A DNA stretch of 13,445 nucleotides from Gammaproteobacteria bacterium (GCA_003156695.1 PMHN01000362.1:1-13445), one strand, 5' to 3'. Positions 1 through 8,338 are shown, numbered from the stretch's first letter. Notes: generated by a model from the letters alone, not told the origin. Numbers and translations: made by a program.

Positions 1-1413
1 GGCGGCATCACCCAGCATATCGGCGCCTATCAGGTGACCTCGCCGGAGAGCGGCAAGAAGATCACCTTCATCGACACCCCGGGTCACGAGGCGTTCACCG
101 CCATGCGTGCGCGCGGCGCCAAGGCCACCGACGTGGTGGTGCTGGTGGTGGCGGCGGACGACGGGGTGATGCCGCAGACGGTGGAGGCGATCCAGCACGC
201 GCGTGCTGCGGACGTGCCGATCGTCGTGGCGATCAACAAGATCGACAAGGGCGAGGCGGGGGTCGAGCGCGTGCGCACCGAGTTGTCCAAGCACGAGGTC
301 ATCTCCGAGGAGTGGGGCGGGCAGAACATGTTCGTCAACGTCTCCGCGCGCACCGGCGCCGGCATAGACAAGCTGCTGGACGCGATCCTGCTGCAGGCAG
401 AAGTGCTGGAGCTGCGCGCGCCGCGCGACGGGCTCGCCTCCGGGGTCGTTATCGAGTCGAGCATCGAGAAGGGCCGCGGCGCGGTGGCCACGGTGCTGGT
501 GAAGCGCGGTACGCTGCACACCGGTGACCCGATCATCGCCGGCGCCGAGTTCGGGCGCGTGCGCGCCATGTTCGACGAGAACGGCAAGCAGGTGGCCGAG
601 GCGCTGCCGTCCATGCCGGTGGTAGTGCTGGGACTTTCGACCGCACCCAACGCCGGTGATGAGCTGCTGGCGGTGGAAAGCGAGCGCAAGGCGCGCGAAG
701 TGGCGCTGTATCGGCAGAGCAAGTTCCGCGACAACAAACTCGCACGCGTGAGCCCGCGCCCCGAGGATGCTTTCTCGCAAATGGGCGACGCCAAGGCGGG
801 CGTCGTGTCGGTGCTCATCAAGACCGACGTGCAGGGCAGCGCCGAGGCGTTGCGCGAGGCGCTCAACAAACTCTCCACCGATGAGGTGCAGGTGAAGGTG
901 CTGGCCACGGGACTCGGCGCCATCACGGTTTCGGACGTGCAGCTCGCGGCGGCCTCCAGGGCGCTGATCATCGGCTTCAACGTACGCGCCGATGCCGGCG
1001 CGCGCGATGCGGTCAAGGAGACCGGCGTCGAAGTGCGCTACTACAGCATCATTTACGAAGCCATCGATGACGTGAAGGCGATGATGTCGGGCATGCTGCA
1101 GCCGGAGATCAAGGAGACGATCGTCGGCGTGGCGCAGGTGCGCGAGGTGTTCCGCTCCAGCAAGTTCGGCGTGGTCGCGGGCTGTCTCGTGACCGAGGGA
1201 CTGGTCAAGCGCAACAACCCGATTCGCGTGTTGCGCGAAAGCGTGGTCATTTTCGAGGGCGCACTCGAGTCGCTGCGCCGCTTCAAGGACGAGGCGAGCG
1301 AAGTGCGCGCGGGCACCGAGTGTGGCATCGGCGTGAAGAACTATCAGGACGTGCGGGTCGGCGACCAGATCGAGTGCTTCTCGCGCGTCGAGGTGGCGAG
1401 AACGCTGCAGTAA
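1..1413 (+). CDS. infB: Translation initiation factor IF-2, C-terminal 470 residues (5' end outside window)
   Basis: IF-2 is the GTPase that delivers initiator fMet-tRNA to the 30S subunit and promotes subunit joining. The reading frame is open from the first base, and the start codon and P-loop (G1) lie upstream of the window. Visible GTPase motifs are the switch [11 protein letters not shown] at the very start, G3 DTPGH (73-87), G4 NKID (235-246) and G5-like SARTG near 346-360. Domain II follows, then the linker and domain III ([11 protein letters not shown]), and the C-terminal fMet-tRNA-binding domain ([17 protein letters not shown], ending [11 protein letters not shown]). No frameshift or internal stop is seen. 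The TAA stop shares its last base with the rbfA ATG (TAATG), so translational coupling is likely. The order infB-rbfA-truB is the common gammaproteobacterial one. Identification is certain; only the N-terminal length is unknown. Confidence 0.98.
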   Translation, partial: GGITQHIGAYQVTSPESGKKITFIDTPGHEAFTAMRARGAKATDVVVLVVAADDGVMPQTVEAIQHARAADVPIVVAINKIDKGEAGVERVRTELSKHEVISEEWGGQNMFVNVSARTGAGIDKLLDAILLQAEVLELRAPRDGLASGVVIESSIEKGRGAVATVLVKRGTLHTGDPIIAGAEFGRVRAMFDENGKQVAEALPSMPVVVLGLSTAPNAGDELLAVESERKAREVALYRQSKFRDNKLARVSPRPEDAFSQMGDAKAGVVSVLIKTDVQGSAEALREALNKLSTDEVQVKVLATGLGAITVSDVQLAAASRALIIGFNVRADAGARDAVKETGVEVRYYSIIYEAIDDVKAMMSGMLQPEIKETIVGVAQVREVFRSSKFGVVAGCLVTEGLVKRNNPIRVLRESVVIFEGALESLRRFKDEASEVRAGTECGIGVKNYQDVRVGDQIECFSRVEVARTLQ

Positions 1414-1844
1414 TGCCGCAGGCCCGCAACCAGCGTATCGAGTCGGAGATCCAGCGGGTGCTCGCTGCGCTCATCGCGCGCGAGGTCAAGGACCCGCGAG
1501 TGGGCAACGTGACTGTCACGGCGGTGAGCATGGCCGCCGACAAGGCAACGGCGAAGATATTCTTTACCCCGTTTGCATCGCTGAACCCGCCCGAGCAGGT
1601 GCGCACGGGACTCACGCGCGCCGCCGGGTTCCTGCGCGGTGAGCTCGGCCGGCGCCTGGGACTCCGGCACGCACCCAGGCTGGAGTTCGTGTTCGATGAC
1701 AGCGCCGTGAGCGCGGAGCGGCTGGCGAGTCTCATCGATCGCGCGGTGGCGGGCGATCGTGCCCACGGGCAGGCACCCGCTGAACCCGATGCTGCGCCCG
1801 CAGAGCCTGATTCAGCCTCCGACGCCGACATTCCGCGGCGCTGA
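1413..1844 (+). CDS. rbfA: 30S ribosome-binding factor RbfA
   Basis: RbfA is a cold-shock ribosome maturation factor that binds immature 30S subunits near the 5' helix of 16S rRNA. The predicted protein has 143 residues; the E. coli protein has about 133. The family core is clear: RIESEIQRVLAALIAREVKDPR at the N-terminus, a middle region with AKIFFTPF, then RAAGFLRGELGRRLGLRHAP and the LEFVFDDS strand. The last 25 or so residues form an Ala/Pro/Asp-rich tail with a near-repeat (AEPDAAPAEPDS), probably disordered. The ATG overlaps the infB TAA by one base, which fixes the start and suggests coupling. Only 11 bases separate it from truB. Function is assigned from family membership and position. 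Confidence 0.96.
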   Translation: MPQARNQRIESEIQRVLAALIAREVKDPRVGNVTVTAVSMAADKATAKIFFTPFASLNPPEQVRTGLTRAAGFLRGELGRRLGLRHAPRLEFVFDDSAVSAERLASLIDRAVAGDRAHGQAPAEPDAAPAEPDSASDADIPRR

Positions 1845-1855
1845 CGGCCAAGCGC

Positions 1856-2770
1856 GTGCCGAGCGGAATCCTGCTGCTCGACAAGCCGCGCGGCCTGTCT
1901 TCGAACGCAGCCCTGCAGCGCGTGCGCGCACTCTATGAGCGGGAAAAGGCCGGCCACGTGGGCAGTCTTGATCCGCTCGCCACCGGCATGCTGCCGGTCT
2001 GCCTCGGCGAGGCCACCAAGGTCGCCGGCGAGGTACTGAACGGCCGCAAGTGCTATCGCTTCACCGTGGCGCTGGGCGCGCAGACCGCGACCGGGGACGC
2101 GGAGGGTCAGGTGATCGCGACCGCGCCCGTGCCCGCGCTCGCGCACGGCGCACTCGAGGCGGCGCTCAATCGCTTTCTGGGTCCGCAGCGGCAGGTGCCG
2201 CCGATGTACTCCGCAATCAAGCGCGACGGGCAGCCGCTGTACCGGCTGGCGCGCGCGGGTGTGACCGTGGAGCGCAGCGCGCGCGATATCGAGCTATTTT
2301 CCCTCACCGTGCACGAGGCGACACCGGAGCGCCTCGATCTTGAGGCGCTGTGCTCGAAGGGCACCTACATCCGCGTGCTGGCGCAGGACATCGCCGTGGC
2401 GCTCGGCAGCTGCGGCCACGTGACGCAGCTGCGCCGACTGTACGTCGAGCCTTTCGCGAGCGAACCCATGCACACCCTGGAGTCACTCATCCAGGCGCGC
2501 AGCGCAGGCGCGGGACCCACGCTGCTGCCAGCCGATCGCGCACTGCTGCACCTGCCGGCGGTGACCTTATCGACGGCGGAGGTGCAGCGCCTGCGCCACG
2601 GGCAGCGGATTGCGATGCAGGGCGTGTCCGCGCCAGGGGAGCTGGTGCGCCTTTACGACGGTTCAGGGGAATTCTTAGGCCTCGGCACGGCCGACGGATC
2701 CGGCGGCGTTCAACCGCGCCGGCTCCTCAATCTCGCGCCACAGCTCGCAGCTACGGACCGCGAACCGTGA
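1856..2770 (+). CDS. truB: tRNA pseudouridine(55) synthase TruB
   Basis: TruB isomerises uridine 55 in the T-loop of tRNAs to pseudouridine and also acts as a tRNA chaperone. The predicted protein has 304 residues, close to the usual 300-315. It opens with the family signature GILLLDKPRGLSSN. The catalytic aspartate is Asp39 in GHVGSLDPLATGMLP. The YRF strand, the MYSAIKRDGQPLYRLAR segment and the CSKGTYIRVLAQD motif follow, then a C-terminal PUA-like region (LRHGQRI, VRLYDGSGEFLGLG). The start is GTG at 1856; no ATG or other strong start is in frame between it and the signature. The 3' end overlaps the convergent lipoprotein gene by 20 bp, so the two transcripts share complementary ends. It belongs to the infB-rbfA-truB operon. 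Confidence 0.96.
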   Translation: MPSGILLLDKPRGLSSNAALQRVRALYEREKAGHVGSLDPLATGMLPVCLGEATKVAGEVLNGRKCYRFTVALGAQTATGDAEGQVIATAPVPALAHGALEAALNRFLGPQRQVPPMYSAIKRDGQPLYRLARAGVTVERSARDIELFSLTVHEATPERLDLEALCSKGTYIRVLAQDIAVALGSCGHVTQLRRLYVEPFASEPMHTLESLIQARSAGAGPTLLPADRALLHLPAVTLSTAEVQRLRHGQRIAMQGVSAPGELVRLYDGSGEFLGLGTADGSGGVQPRRLLNLAPQLAATDREP

Positions 2771-3035
2771 GCGTGGGATCGAGCAACCGCAGCGCGTCTC
2801 CCATGTTCGTCGCCCCGGTGCGATCGATGTCGTCCTTCGTGTACACGCTGCCAAAACCGGCGCACGGCTGCTGCGGGCTATCCGGCGGCCGCGTGATGGC
2901 GCTAGAGCCTACGCACCCGGGCGGCGGTTGAGTCCTGGCCACGGCAGACTTCGCCGCGCCAGGTGAGGAGGGCGTGCTCGCGCACGCGGCGAGCGCGAGC
3001 GCAAGGGCAGCAGCAATAAACGCAGTTTTCCGCAT
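2751..3035 (-). CDS. Small lipoprotein with a TonB-receptor-plug-like C-terminal segment
   Basis: This is an unrecognised 94-residue protein. It begins MRKTAFIAAALALALAAC, a textbook lipoprotein signal peptide with lipobox LAAC and lipidated Cys18. The +2 residue is Ala rather than Asp, which by the Lol rule points to the outer membrane. Residues 19-62 are Pro/Ser/Ala-rich with two more cysteines (Cys41 and Cys58) that could pair. Residues 63-91 (VYTKDDIDRTGATNMGDALR, then LLDPTLTV) resemble the start of the plug domain of TonB-dependent receptors, but there is no barrel. The frame is open further upstream to 3179, but I choose 3035 because the lipoprotein signal starts there and GAGGTGA lies 5 nt upstream. 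It converges on truB with a 20-bp overlap. Function is unknown; the plug resemblance is by eye. Confidence 0.75.
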   Translation of the reverse strand: MRKTAFIAAALALALAACASTPSSPGAAKSAVARTQPPPGCVGSSAITRPPDSPQQPCAGFGSVYTKDDIDRTGATNMGDALRLLDPTLTVRGP

Positions 3036-3040
3036 GGCAA

Positions 3041-3047
3041 TCACCTC
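3041..3047 (-). promoter_or_regulatory. Shine-Dalgarno sequence of the lipoprotein gene
   Basis: On the minus strand GAGGTGA sits 5 nt before the ATG at 3035. It decides the start of the lipoprotein gene against the longer open frame that runs back to 3179. Confidence 0.7.
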
Positions 3048-3161
3048 AGGAACGAGCCTAGGCCCTTCAGGTAACGGGCACAAGCAATCAGGGTTGACCG
3101 CCTGGACCTGGATAAAGTGTCGCGGCGTTCCCCGCGACCGGAAAGTGCCCGGGTTCTTCCC

Positions 3162-3191
3162 TTGAAGCACGGGGCTCAAGCCGGGTACAAT
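3162..3191 (+). promoter_or_regulatory. Sigma70-type promoter for rpsO-pnp
   Basis: A TTGAAG -35 element (3162-3167) and a TACAAT -10 element (3186-3191) are separated by 18 nt. Transcription would begin near 3198, giving a leader of about 45 nt before the rpsO ATG. The stretch between the lipoprotein start and rpsO (3036-3242) holds this promoter and a GC-rich hairpin upstream of it (3119-3138), and nothing else I can name. The match is good by eye but untested. Confidence 0.65.
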
Positions 3192-3242
3192 GCGCGGCTT
3201 ACCAAAAGGCTCTAAAGACCAAGTAGTTAGGACAATCTGGCA

Positions 3243-3512
3243 ATGACGTTAACCACCGAGAAAAAGGGCGGAATCCTCGCGCAGTACCGCCGCGGGCCGG
3301 CCGATACCGGCTCCCCCGAAGTTCAGGTCGCGCTGCTTTCCGAGCGCATCAACGGCCTCGGCGAGCATTTCACCGCGCACAAGCGGGATCACTCCTCGCG
3401 GCGCGGGCTGGTGAAGATGGTTAACCAGCGTCGCAAGCTTCTCGACTACCTCAGAGCCGTGCAACCCGACAAGTACCAGGAGCTCGTCGAGCGCCTGGGC
3501 CTTCGCCGCTGA
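3243..3512 (+). CDS. rpsO: 30S ribosomal protein S15
   Basis: S15 is a primary 16S rRNA-binding protein that nucleates the platform of the 30S subunit. The 89-residue length equals the E. coli protein. Family motifs are intact: [16 protein letters not shown], then [15 protein letters not shown], then [11 protein letters not shown], and the terminal LVERLGLRR. The ATG is preceded by a modest AGGA about 10 nt upstream. In E. coli, S15 represses its own mRNA through a pseudoknot around the start codon; I did not find an obvious equivalent here. The gene has its own promoter and is followed by pnp 75 nt downstream, with a terminator-like hairpin between them. Confidence 0.99.
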   Translation: MTLTTEKKGGILAQYRRGPADTGSPEVQVALLSERINGLGEHFTAHKRDHSSRRGLVKMVNQRRKLLDYLRAVQPDKYQELVERLGLRR

Positions 3513-3517
3513 AAACC

Positions 3518-3554
3518 AAGGGCCGCCGTTTCGACGCGCGGCCTTTGTGTTTTT
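3518..3554 (+). terminator. Hairpin with U-rich tail between rpsO and pnp (attenuator or partial terminator)
   Basis: AAGGGCCGC (3518-3526) pairs with GCGGCCTTT (3538-3546) as a 9-bp stem with one G-U pair and an 11-nt loop. It runs into TTTGTGTTTTT (3544-3554). This has the form of an intrinsic terminator and matches in position the rpsO t1 terminator of E. coli. It should reduce, but not abolish, read-through into pnp, since no separate pnp promoter is evident in the 33 nt that follow. Confidence 0.7.
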
Positions 3555-3575
3555 GCCCGCAACCTCCAATTTTTT

Positions 3576-3580
3576 AAGGA
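3576..3580 (+). promoter_or_regulatory. Shine-Dalgarno sequence setting the TTG start of pnp
   Basis: AAGGA ends 7 nt before the TTG at 3588. The next in-frame Met is residue 22, inside a conserved RNase PH strand, so this site and the TTG define the start. Confidence 0.75.
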
Positions 3581-3587
3581 TTGAGCC

Positions 3588-5675
<2,088 letters not shown>

Positions 5676-5683
5676 GTCTATTG

Positions 5684-5721
5684 GCGAGAATCGCAGGAAG
5701 CGATTCTCGCAGACATCGGCT
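5684..5721. repeat. REP-like palindromic element, copy A (pnp/phaR junction)
   Basis: A perfect 11-bp inverted repeat (GCGAGAATCGC, loop AGGAA, GCGATTCTCGC; 5684-5710) is followed after one base by GACATCGGCT (5712-5721). The same arrangement with identical spacing recurs at 8361-8398. The two are 27/38 identical, and three stem pairs differ by compensatory changes. It lies in the 68-bp gap between the convergent ends of pnp and phaR. There is no U-tract, so it is not a standard intrinsic terminator, although a stable 3' hairpin could still protect the pnp transcript. A small stem (GCGGT/ACCGC, 5722-5735) follows directly. Confidence 0.7.
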
Positions 5722-5743
5722 GCGGTGAGGACCGCCCGGCAGT

Positions 5744-6082
5744 TCAGGTCTGCGGGCCGCTGCCCGCGTTCTGGTTGGCGAACAGCTTCAGGCTCTGTTC
5801 CAGGTAGCTGCCGACCATGCCGCGCATGCCGCCGCCGTAGGAACGGATCATTTGCGAGAGGAAGTCGCGGCTCATGAGCGGCTCACCACCGTGCTCCTGC
5901 TCGGCTATCACCTGCAGCAGGATGGAACGGGTGATGTCCCCCTGACTCTTCTTGTCGATCACGACAAAATCGATCCGCTCGATCACGAGCTGACGGATGT
6001 CGTCCAGGGTGATGTAGCGACTCTCGACAGTGTCGTACAACCGCCGGTTCGGATACTTCTTTATGGTGCGCGGTTCGCTCAT
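5744..6082 (-). CDS. phaR: Short PhaR-like polyhydroxyalkanoate synthesis repressor
   Basis: The predicted protein has 112 residues. Residues 6-63 (TIKKYPNRRLYDT, RYITLDDIRQLV, FVVIDKKSQGDITRSILLQ) match the DNA-binding N-terminal domain of PhaR, the repressor that controls phasin and PHA-synthesis genes and binds PHA granules. Residues 67-102 (PLMSRDFLSQMIRSYGGGM and SYLEQSLKLFANQ) correspond to one PHB-accumulation regulatory segment. Typical PhaR proteins are around 180 residues or more, so this is a compact form lacking most of the C-terminus. The ATG is preceded by AGGA 8 nt upstream. An 8-bp inverted repeat lies 12-39 nt upstream and could be an autoregulatory operator. No PHA synthase or phasin gene is in the window, so its targets are unknown. 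It lies 117 nt downstream of gluQ on the same strand. Confidence 0.85.
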   Translation of the reverse strand: MSEPRTIKKYPNRRLYDTVESRYITLDDIRQLVIERIDFVVIDKKSQGDITRSILLQVIAEQEHGGEPLMSRDFLSQMIRSYGGGMRGMVGSYLEQSLKLFANQNAGSGPQT

Positions 6083-6093
6083 CGCACGTCCTT

Positions 6094-6121
6094 CACTATG
6101 GGTTATGCACCTTCCATAGTG
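6094..6121 (-). promoter_or_regulatory. Operator-like inverted repeat upstream of phaR
   Basis: CACTATGG (6094-6101) and CCATAGTG (6114-6121) form a perfect 8-bp inverted repeat. The arm centres are 20 bp apart, about two helical turns. The site is 12-39 nt upstream of the phaR ATG, as expected of an operator for a dimeric regulator. The rest of the 117-nt gap up to gluQ is more AT-rich than its surroundings, but I could not assign a convincing -35/-10 pair. Confidence 0.5.
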
Positions 6122-6199
6122 CGTACGTGTTGGCAGCTACCTTATTACAACGGCACCACAAACCCAACTTCGCCTTACGAAATTGACTTGTCGTAGCTT

Positions 6200-7081
6200 C
6201 TATGGAGAAGCCGCAACCTCCCTAACACCCAGCATGCTCCCCGGGCGCCAGTGCTCAGCGGCCCACGCCAGTACGCTTCCCGCGGGCTCAGCCTTAAGCT
6301 CGGCCGGAGGCTGCTGCCCCAGCAGGGTGAGGACCTGGTGCAACAGGGCACCAGGGTTGCCCGCTTGCACGGCGAGCGCGCGGCGCGATTTGGCGAGTTT
6401 GCCCCGGTGTGCTTCGACGACCAGTGGCAGGTGCGCGTATCCGGGTACGGGCAAGCCGAGAGCCCGCTGCAGGGCCAGCTGCCAGGGCGTGTTGTCGAGC
6501 AGGTCTGCACCGCGCACCACGTGCGTCACTGCCTGCAACGCGTCGTCGACGACGACCGCGAGCTGGTAGGCGATCACGCCGTCACGGCGCCGTACGACGA
6601 CGTCTCCGAGTTGGCCGAGGCTGAAGGTACAGGCGCCCTGGATGCGGTCGGCAAATTCGATGCGCTCATCCCCGACGCGAAAGCGTGTGGCGGTGGGACC
6701 GGAGCGTCGCGGGCCGGCGCGGCAGGTGCCCGGATAGCCACCATGGGGCAAGCGCTCCTGTCGCGTACAGCTGCACTCGAAGGTGAGATTGCGCCTGGTG
6801 AGCTCCTCAAGCGCTTGCCGGTAGTGTGGCGTGCGCGCGCTCTGGTACTGGACCGTGCCGTCCCAGTGCAGGGCGAAAGCCTCGAGCATGCGCAGCATGT
6901 CATCGGCGCAACCGCGGACCACCCGCGTGGTATCCAGATCCTCCATCCGCACGAGCCAGCGCCCACCATGATGGCGCGCGTCCACGAAGCTGCCGACCGC
7001 GGCCAGCAGCGAGCCTAAGTGCAGGGATCCGGTGGGTGAGGGCGCGAAGCGCCCGACGTAGGCGTGTTGCCGCGCCGTCAC
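6200..7081 (-). CDS. gluQ: Glutamyl-Q tRNA(Asp) synthetase
   Basis: GluQRS is a GluRS paralogue without an anticodon-binding domain. It activates glutamate and attaches it to queuosine at position 34 of tRNA-Asp. The predicted protein has 293 residues, the usual size. The class I motifs are visible: a HIGH-like HLGS (residues 21-24, after RFAPSPTGSL) and a KMSKS-like KLAKS (228-232). The zinc-site pattern Cys103-x-Cys105, Tyr116, Cys120 matches the family. The start is GTG at 7081. The upstream in-frame codons run straight into the dksA TAG, so no alternative start exists there, although no strong Shine-Dalgarno sequence is visible. It is 24 nt downstream of dksA, the standard dksA-gluQ operon. 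The neighbouring queF serves the pathway that makes its queuosine substrate. Confidence 0.97.
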   Translation of the reverse strand: MTARQHAYVGRFAPSPTGSLHLGSLLAAVGSFVDARHHGGRWLVRMEDLDTTRVVRGCADDMLRMLEAFALHWDGTVQYQSARTPHYRQALEELTRRNLTFECSCTRQERLPHGGYPGTCRAGPRRSGPTATRFRVGDERIEFADRIQGACTFSLGQLGDVVVRRRDGVIAYQLAVVVDDALQAVTHVVRGADLLDNTPWQLALQRALGLPVPGYAHLPLVVEAHRGKLAKSRRALAVQAGNPGALLHQVLTLLGQQPPAELKAEPAGSVLAWAAEHWRPGSMLGVREVAASP

Positions 7082-7105
7082 GCCGGCGGAGCTTGGGAGG
7101 CGCGC

Positions 7106-7843
7106 CTAGCGGTAGCGATCGTCGCGATCGCCATACTGGCGTTCGCGCCGCTCGCGCCGTTCCTGTGCCTCGATGCTCAGGGTTGCCACCGGGCGGGCCT
7201 CGAGGCGCTTGATGCCGATTTCCTCGCCGGTCTCCAGGCAGTAGCCGTAGGAGCCGTCCTCGATACGCTTCAGCGCCTCATCGATCTTGCGGATCAGTTT
7301 GCGTTCACGGTCCCGCGTGCGCAGCTCCAGGCTGAATTCCTCTTCCTGGGTGGCCCGGTCATTTGGATCGGGGAAGTTCGCCGCCTCATCCTTCATGTGC
7401 GAGACGGTACGATCCACCTCGACCATCAGGTCACGCTTCCAGCTGTTGAGGATGCTGCGGAAGTGAGCGAGCTGCTCCTTGTTCATGTACAGCTCGCCGC
7501 GCTTGGCGATGTACGGCTGTACGTTGCGCGGACCGGCCAGCAGGCTCCCGGGCTCGCCGGCTTCGGCGTCCTCGGCGTCGGCATTCACGGTCGTGACAGG
7601 TGCGCGGGCTGGCGCAATTACGCCGCCGGCGCTGCGCGGCCCGCTCGCCGGCAGGGTTCGCAGGGGTTTCTTCACCTCGATGGCGGCCGCGGCCGCGGCG
7701 TGCGTGGCCGTTTTCCTTGGTGCCGCGGCGCTCTTGTGCGCGCGGGCCGCGGACGTCCTGACGCGCGCGACGGTCTTTCTTACCGTGGCGCGGCTCACCG
7801 ATTTCTTGCCCTTGGTCCTCGGTGCAGGTCTCTTGGCCGGCAT
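7106..7843 (-). CDS. dksA: RNA polymerase-binding transcription factor DksA, long form with degenerate zinc site
   Basis: DksA binds the RNA polymerase secondary channel and, with ppGpp, adjusts rRNA and amino-acid promoters. The predicted protein has 245 residues against 151 in E. coli. Residues 1-100 are a Lys/Ala/Arg/Thr-rich, probably disordered extension that turns acidic near residue 90. The DksA core starts around YIAKRGELYMNKEQLAHFR. The coiled-coil tip motif DxxDxA is intact (Asp159, Asp162, Ala164 in FPDPNDRATQEEEFSLELR). The C4 zinc site is not: the E. coli CxxC...CxxC is here Cys202, Thr205, Ser223, Ala226, leaving one cysteine. Similar cysteine-poor DksA proteins are known in other proteobacteria, including DksA2 of Pseudomonas. 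The long start is supported by AGGAG 7 nt upstream and a promoter just before it. It is co-transcribed with gluQ. Confidence 0.95.
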   Translation of the reverse strand: MPAKRPAPRTKGKKSVSRATVRKTVARVRTSAARAHKSAAAPRKTATHAAAAAAIEVKKPLRTLPASGPRSAGGVIAPARAPVTTVNADAEDAEAGEPGSLLAGPRNVQPYIAKRGELYMNKEQLAHFRSILNSWKRDLMVEVDRTVSHMKDEAANFPDPNDRATQEEEFSLELRTRDRERKLIRKIDEALKRIEDGSYGYCLETGEEIGIKRLEARPVATLSIEAQERRERRERQYGDRDDRYR

Positions 7844-7850
7844 TCAGTCG

Positions 7851-7855
7851 CTCCT
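7851..7855 (-). promoter_or_regulatory. Shine-Dalgarno sequence of dksA supporting the long N-terminus
   Basis: AGGAG on the minus strand ends 7 nt before the ATG at 7843. Its strength argues that the 100-residue N-terminal extension is really translated. Confidence 0.75.
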
Positions 7856-7857
7856 GG

Positions 7858-7872
7858 AAGGGGTAGCCCCTT
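7858..7872 (-). promoter_or_regulatory. Small hairpin in the dksA leader
   Basis: In the transcript AAGGGG and CCCCTT pair around a 3-nt CUA loop, ending 2 nt before the Shine-Dalgarno sequence. It is GC-rich and could affect leader stability or ribosome access. No function is demonstrated. Confidence 0.35.
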
Positions 7873-7885
7873 TGAAGAACGCGCG

Positions 7886-7913
7886 ATTATACCGGCCGAC
7901 TTGGTGCTGTACA
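7886..7913 (-). promoter_or_regulatory. Sigma70 promoter of dksA-gluQ with GC-rich discriminator
   Basis: A perfect TATAAT -10 (minus strand, 7886-7891) is preceded by TGTACA (7908-7913, 4/6 match to the -35 consensus) with a 16-nt spacer. The bases just downstream of the -10 are CGCGCG, a GC-rich discriminator of the kind found at promoters inhibited by ppGpp/DksA. E. coli dksA is autorepressed, so feedback is plausible here, but this is inference. The gap from the dksA start to the queF stop (7844-7948) otherwise holds only a short GC hairpin (7925-7941). Confidence 0.7.
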
Positions 7914-7948
7914 GGTGTTCCGCACCCCGCTTGCGCCGGGGGCCTGGC

Positions 7949-8338
7949 TTACCGAAGGGTCACCGCCGCGGCCGGCTGCCAATCCCGCTGTCGTCGCTCG
8001 GCGACAATGGTGGTGTAGATTCCGCCGCGGACGTTGAAGCGCGCGCTGAGCCGCAGGAAGCGCGCGTGCAGCGCGGCATCAAGGGTGTCGGCAATCTCGT
8101 TGGTAATCGCCTCGTGAAACGCGCCGCGATCGCGGAATGACCAGATGTAGAGCTTGAGGGACTTCAGTTCCACGCACAGCCGGTCGGGCACGTACTCCAG
8201 TTCGAGCGTTGCAAAATCCGGCTGCCCGGTGCGTGGACACAGGCAAGTGAATTCGGGAATCTGCATGCGGATCGTGTAGTCACGGCCGGCCTGCGGGTTC
8301 TGAAAAGTCTCGAGCTCGGTTGTGGGACTCGCGGGCAT
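7949..8338 (-). CDS. queF: NADPH-dependent 7-cyano-7-deazaguanine (preQ0) reductase
   Basis: QueF reduces the nitrile of preQ0 to the amine of preQ1, a four-electron step in queuosine biosynthesis. The predicted protein has 129 residues and belongs to the short, single-domain (YkvM-like) type rather than the two-domain E. coli type. The nucleophilic cysteine is Cys34 with acid Asp41, in [16 protein letters not shown]. The QueF NADPH motif is ELKSLKLY (Glu57-Tyr64). The base-binding FHE triad is at residues 74-76. The ATG has AGAGGA only 2 nt upstream, an unusually tight spacing. The next Met (residue 25) would leave out the early conserved segment, so I keep this start. It is upstream of dksA-gluQ on the same strand, linking preQ1 formation and Q34 glutamylation. 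Confidence 0.97.
   Translation of the reverse strand: MPASPTTELETFQNPQAGRDYTIRMQIPEFTCLCPRTGQPDFATLELEYVPDRLCVELKSLKLYIWSFRDRGAFHEAITNEIADTLDAALHARFLRLSARFNVRGGIYTTIVAERRQRDWQPAAAVTLR

Noticed and set aside
3119..3138. GC-rich hairpin (GTCGCGG/CCGCGAC) upstream of the rpsO promoter
   Set aside because: No U-tract and no gene ending toward it on the + strand within a useful distance. It is probably ordinary GC-rich self-complementarity.
3036..3179. A longer N-terminus for the lipoprotein, starting at 3179
   Set aside because: It would bury the lipoprotein signal peptide in the middle of the protein, ignores the good ribosome-binding site at 3041-3047, and overlaps the rpsO promoter.
5684..5710. 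The pnp-distal hairpin as a Rho-independent terminator
   Set aside because: The stem is strong, but no run of T follows on either strand, and the same structure recurs upstream of smc where no gene ends. A repeat element explains it better.
7925..7941. CCCCG/CGGGG hairpin after the queF stop as a terminator
   Set aside because: Only five pairs, with no T-run on the minus strand. It is too weak to call.
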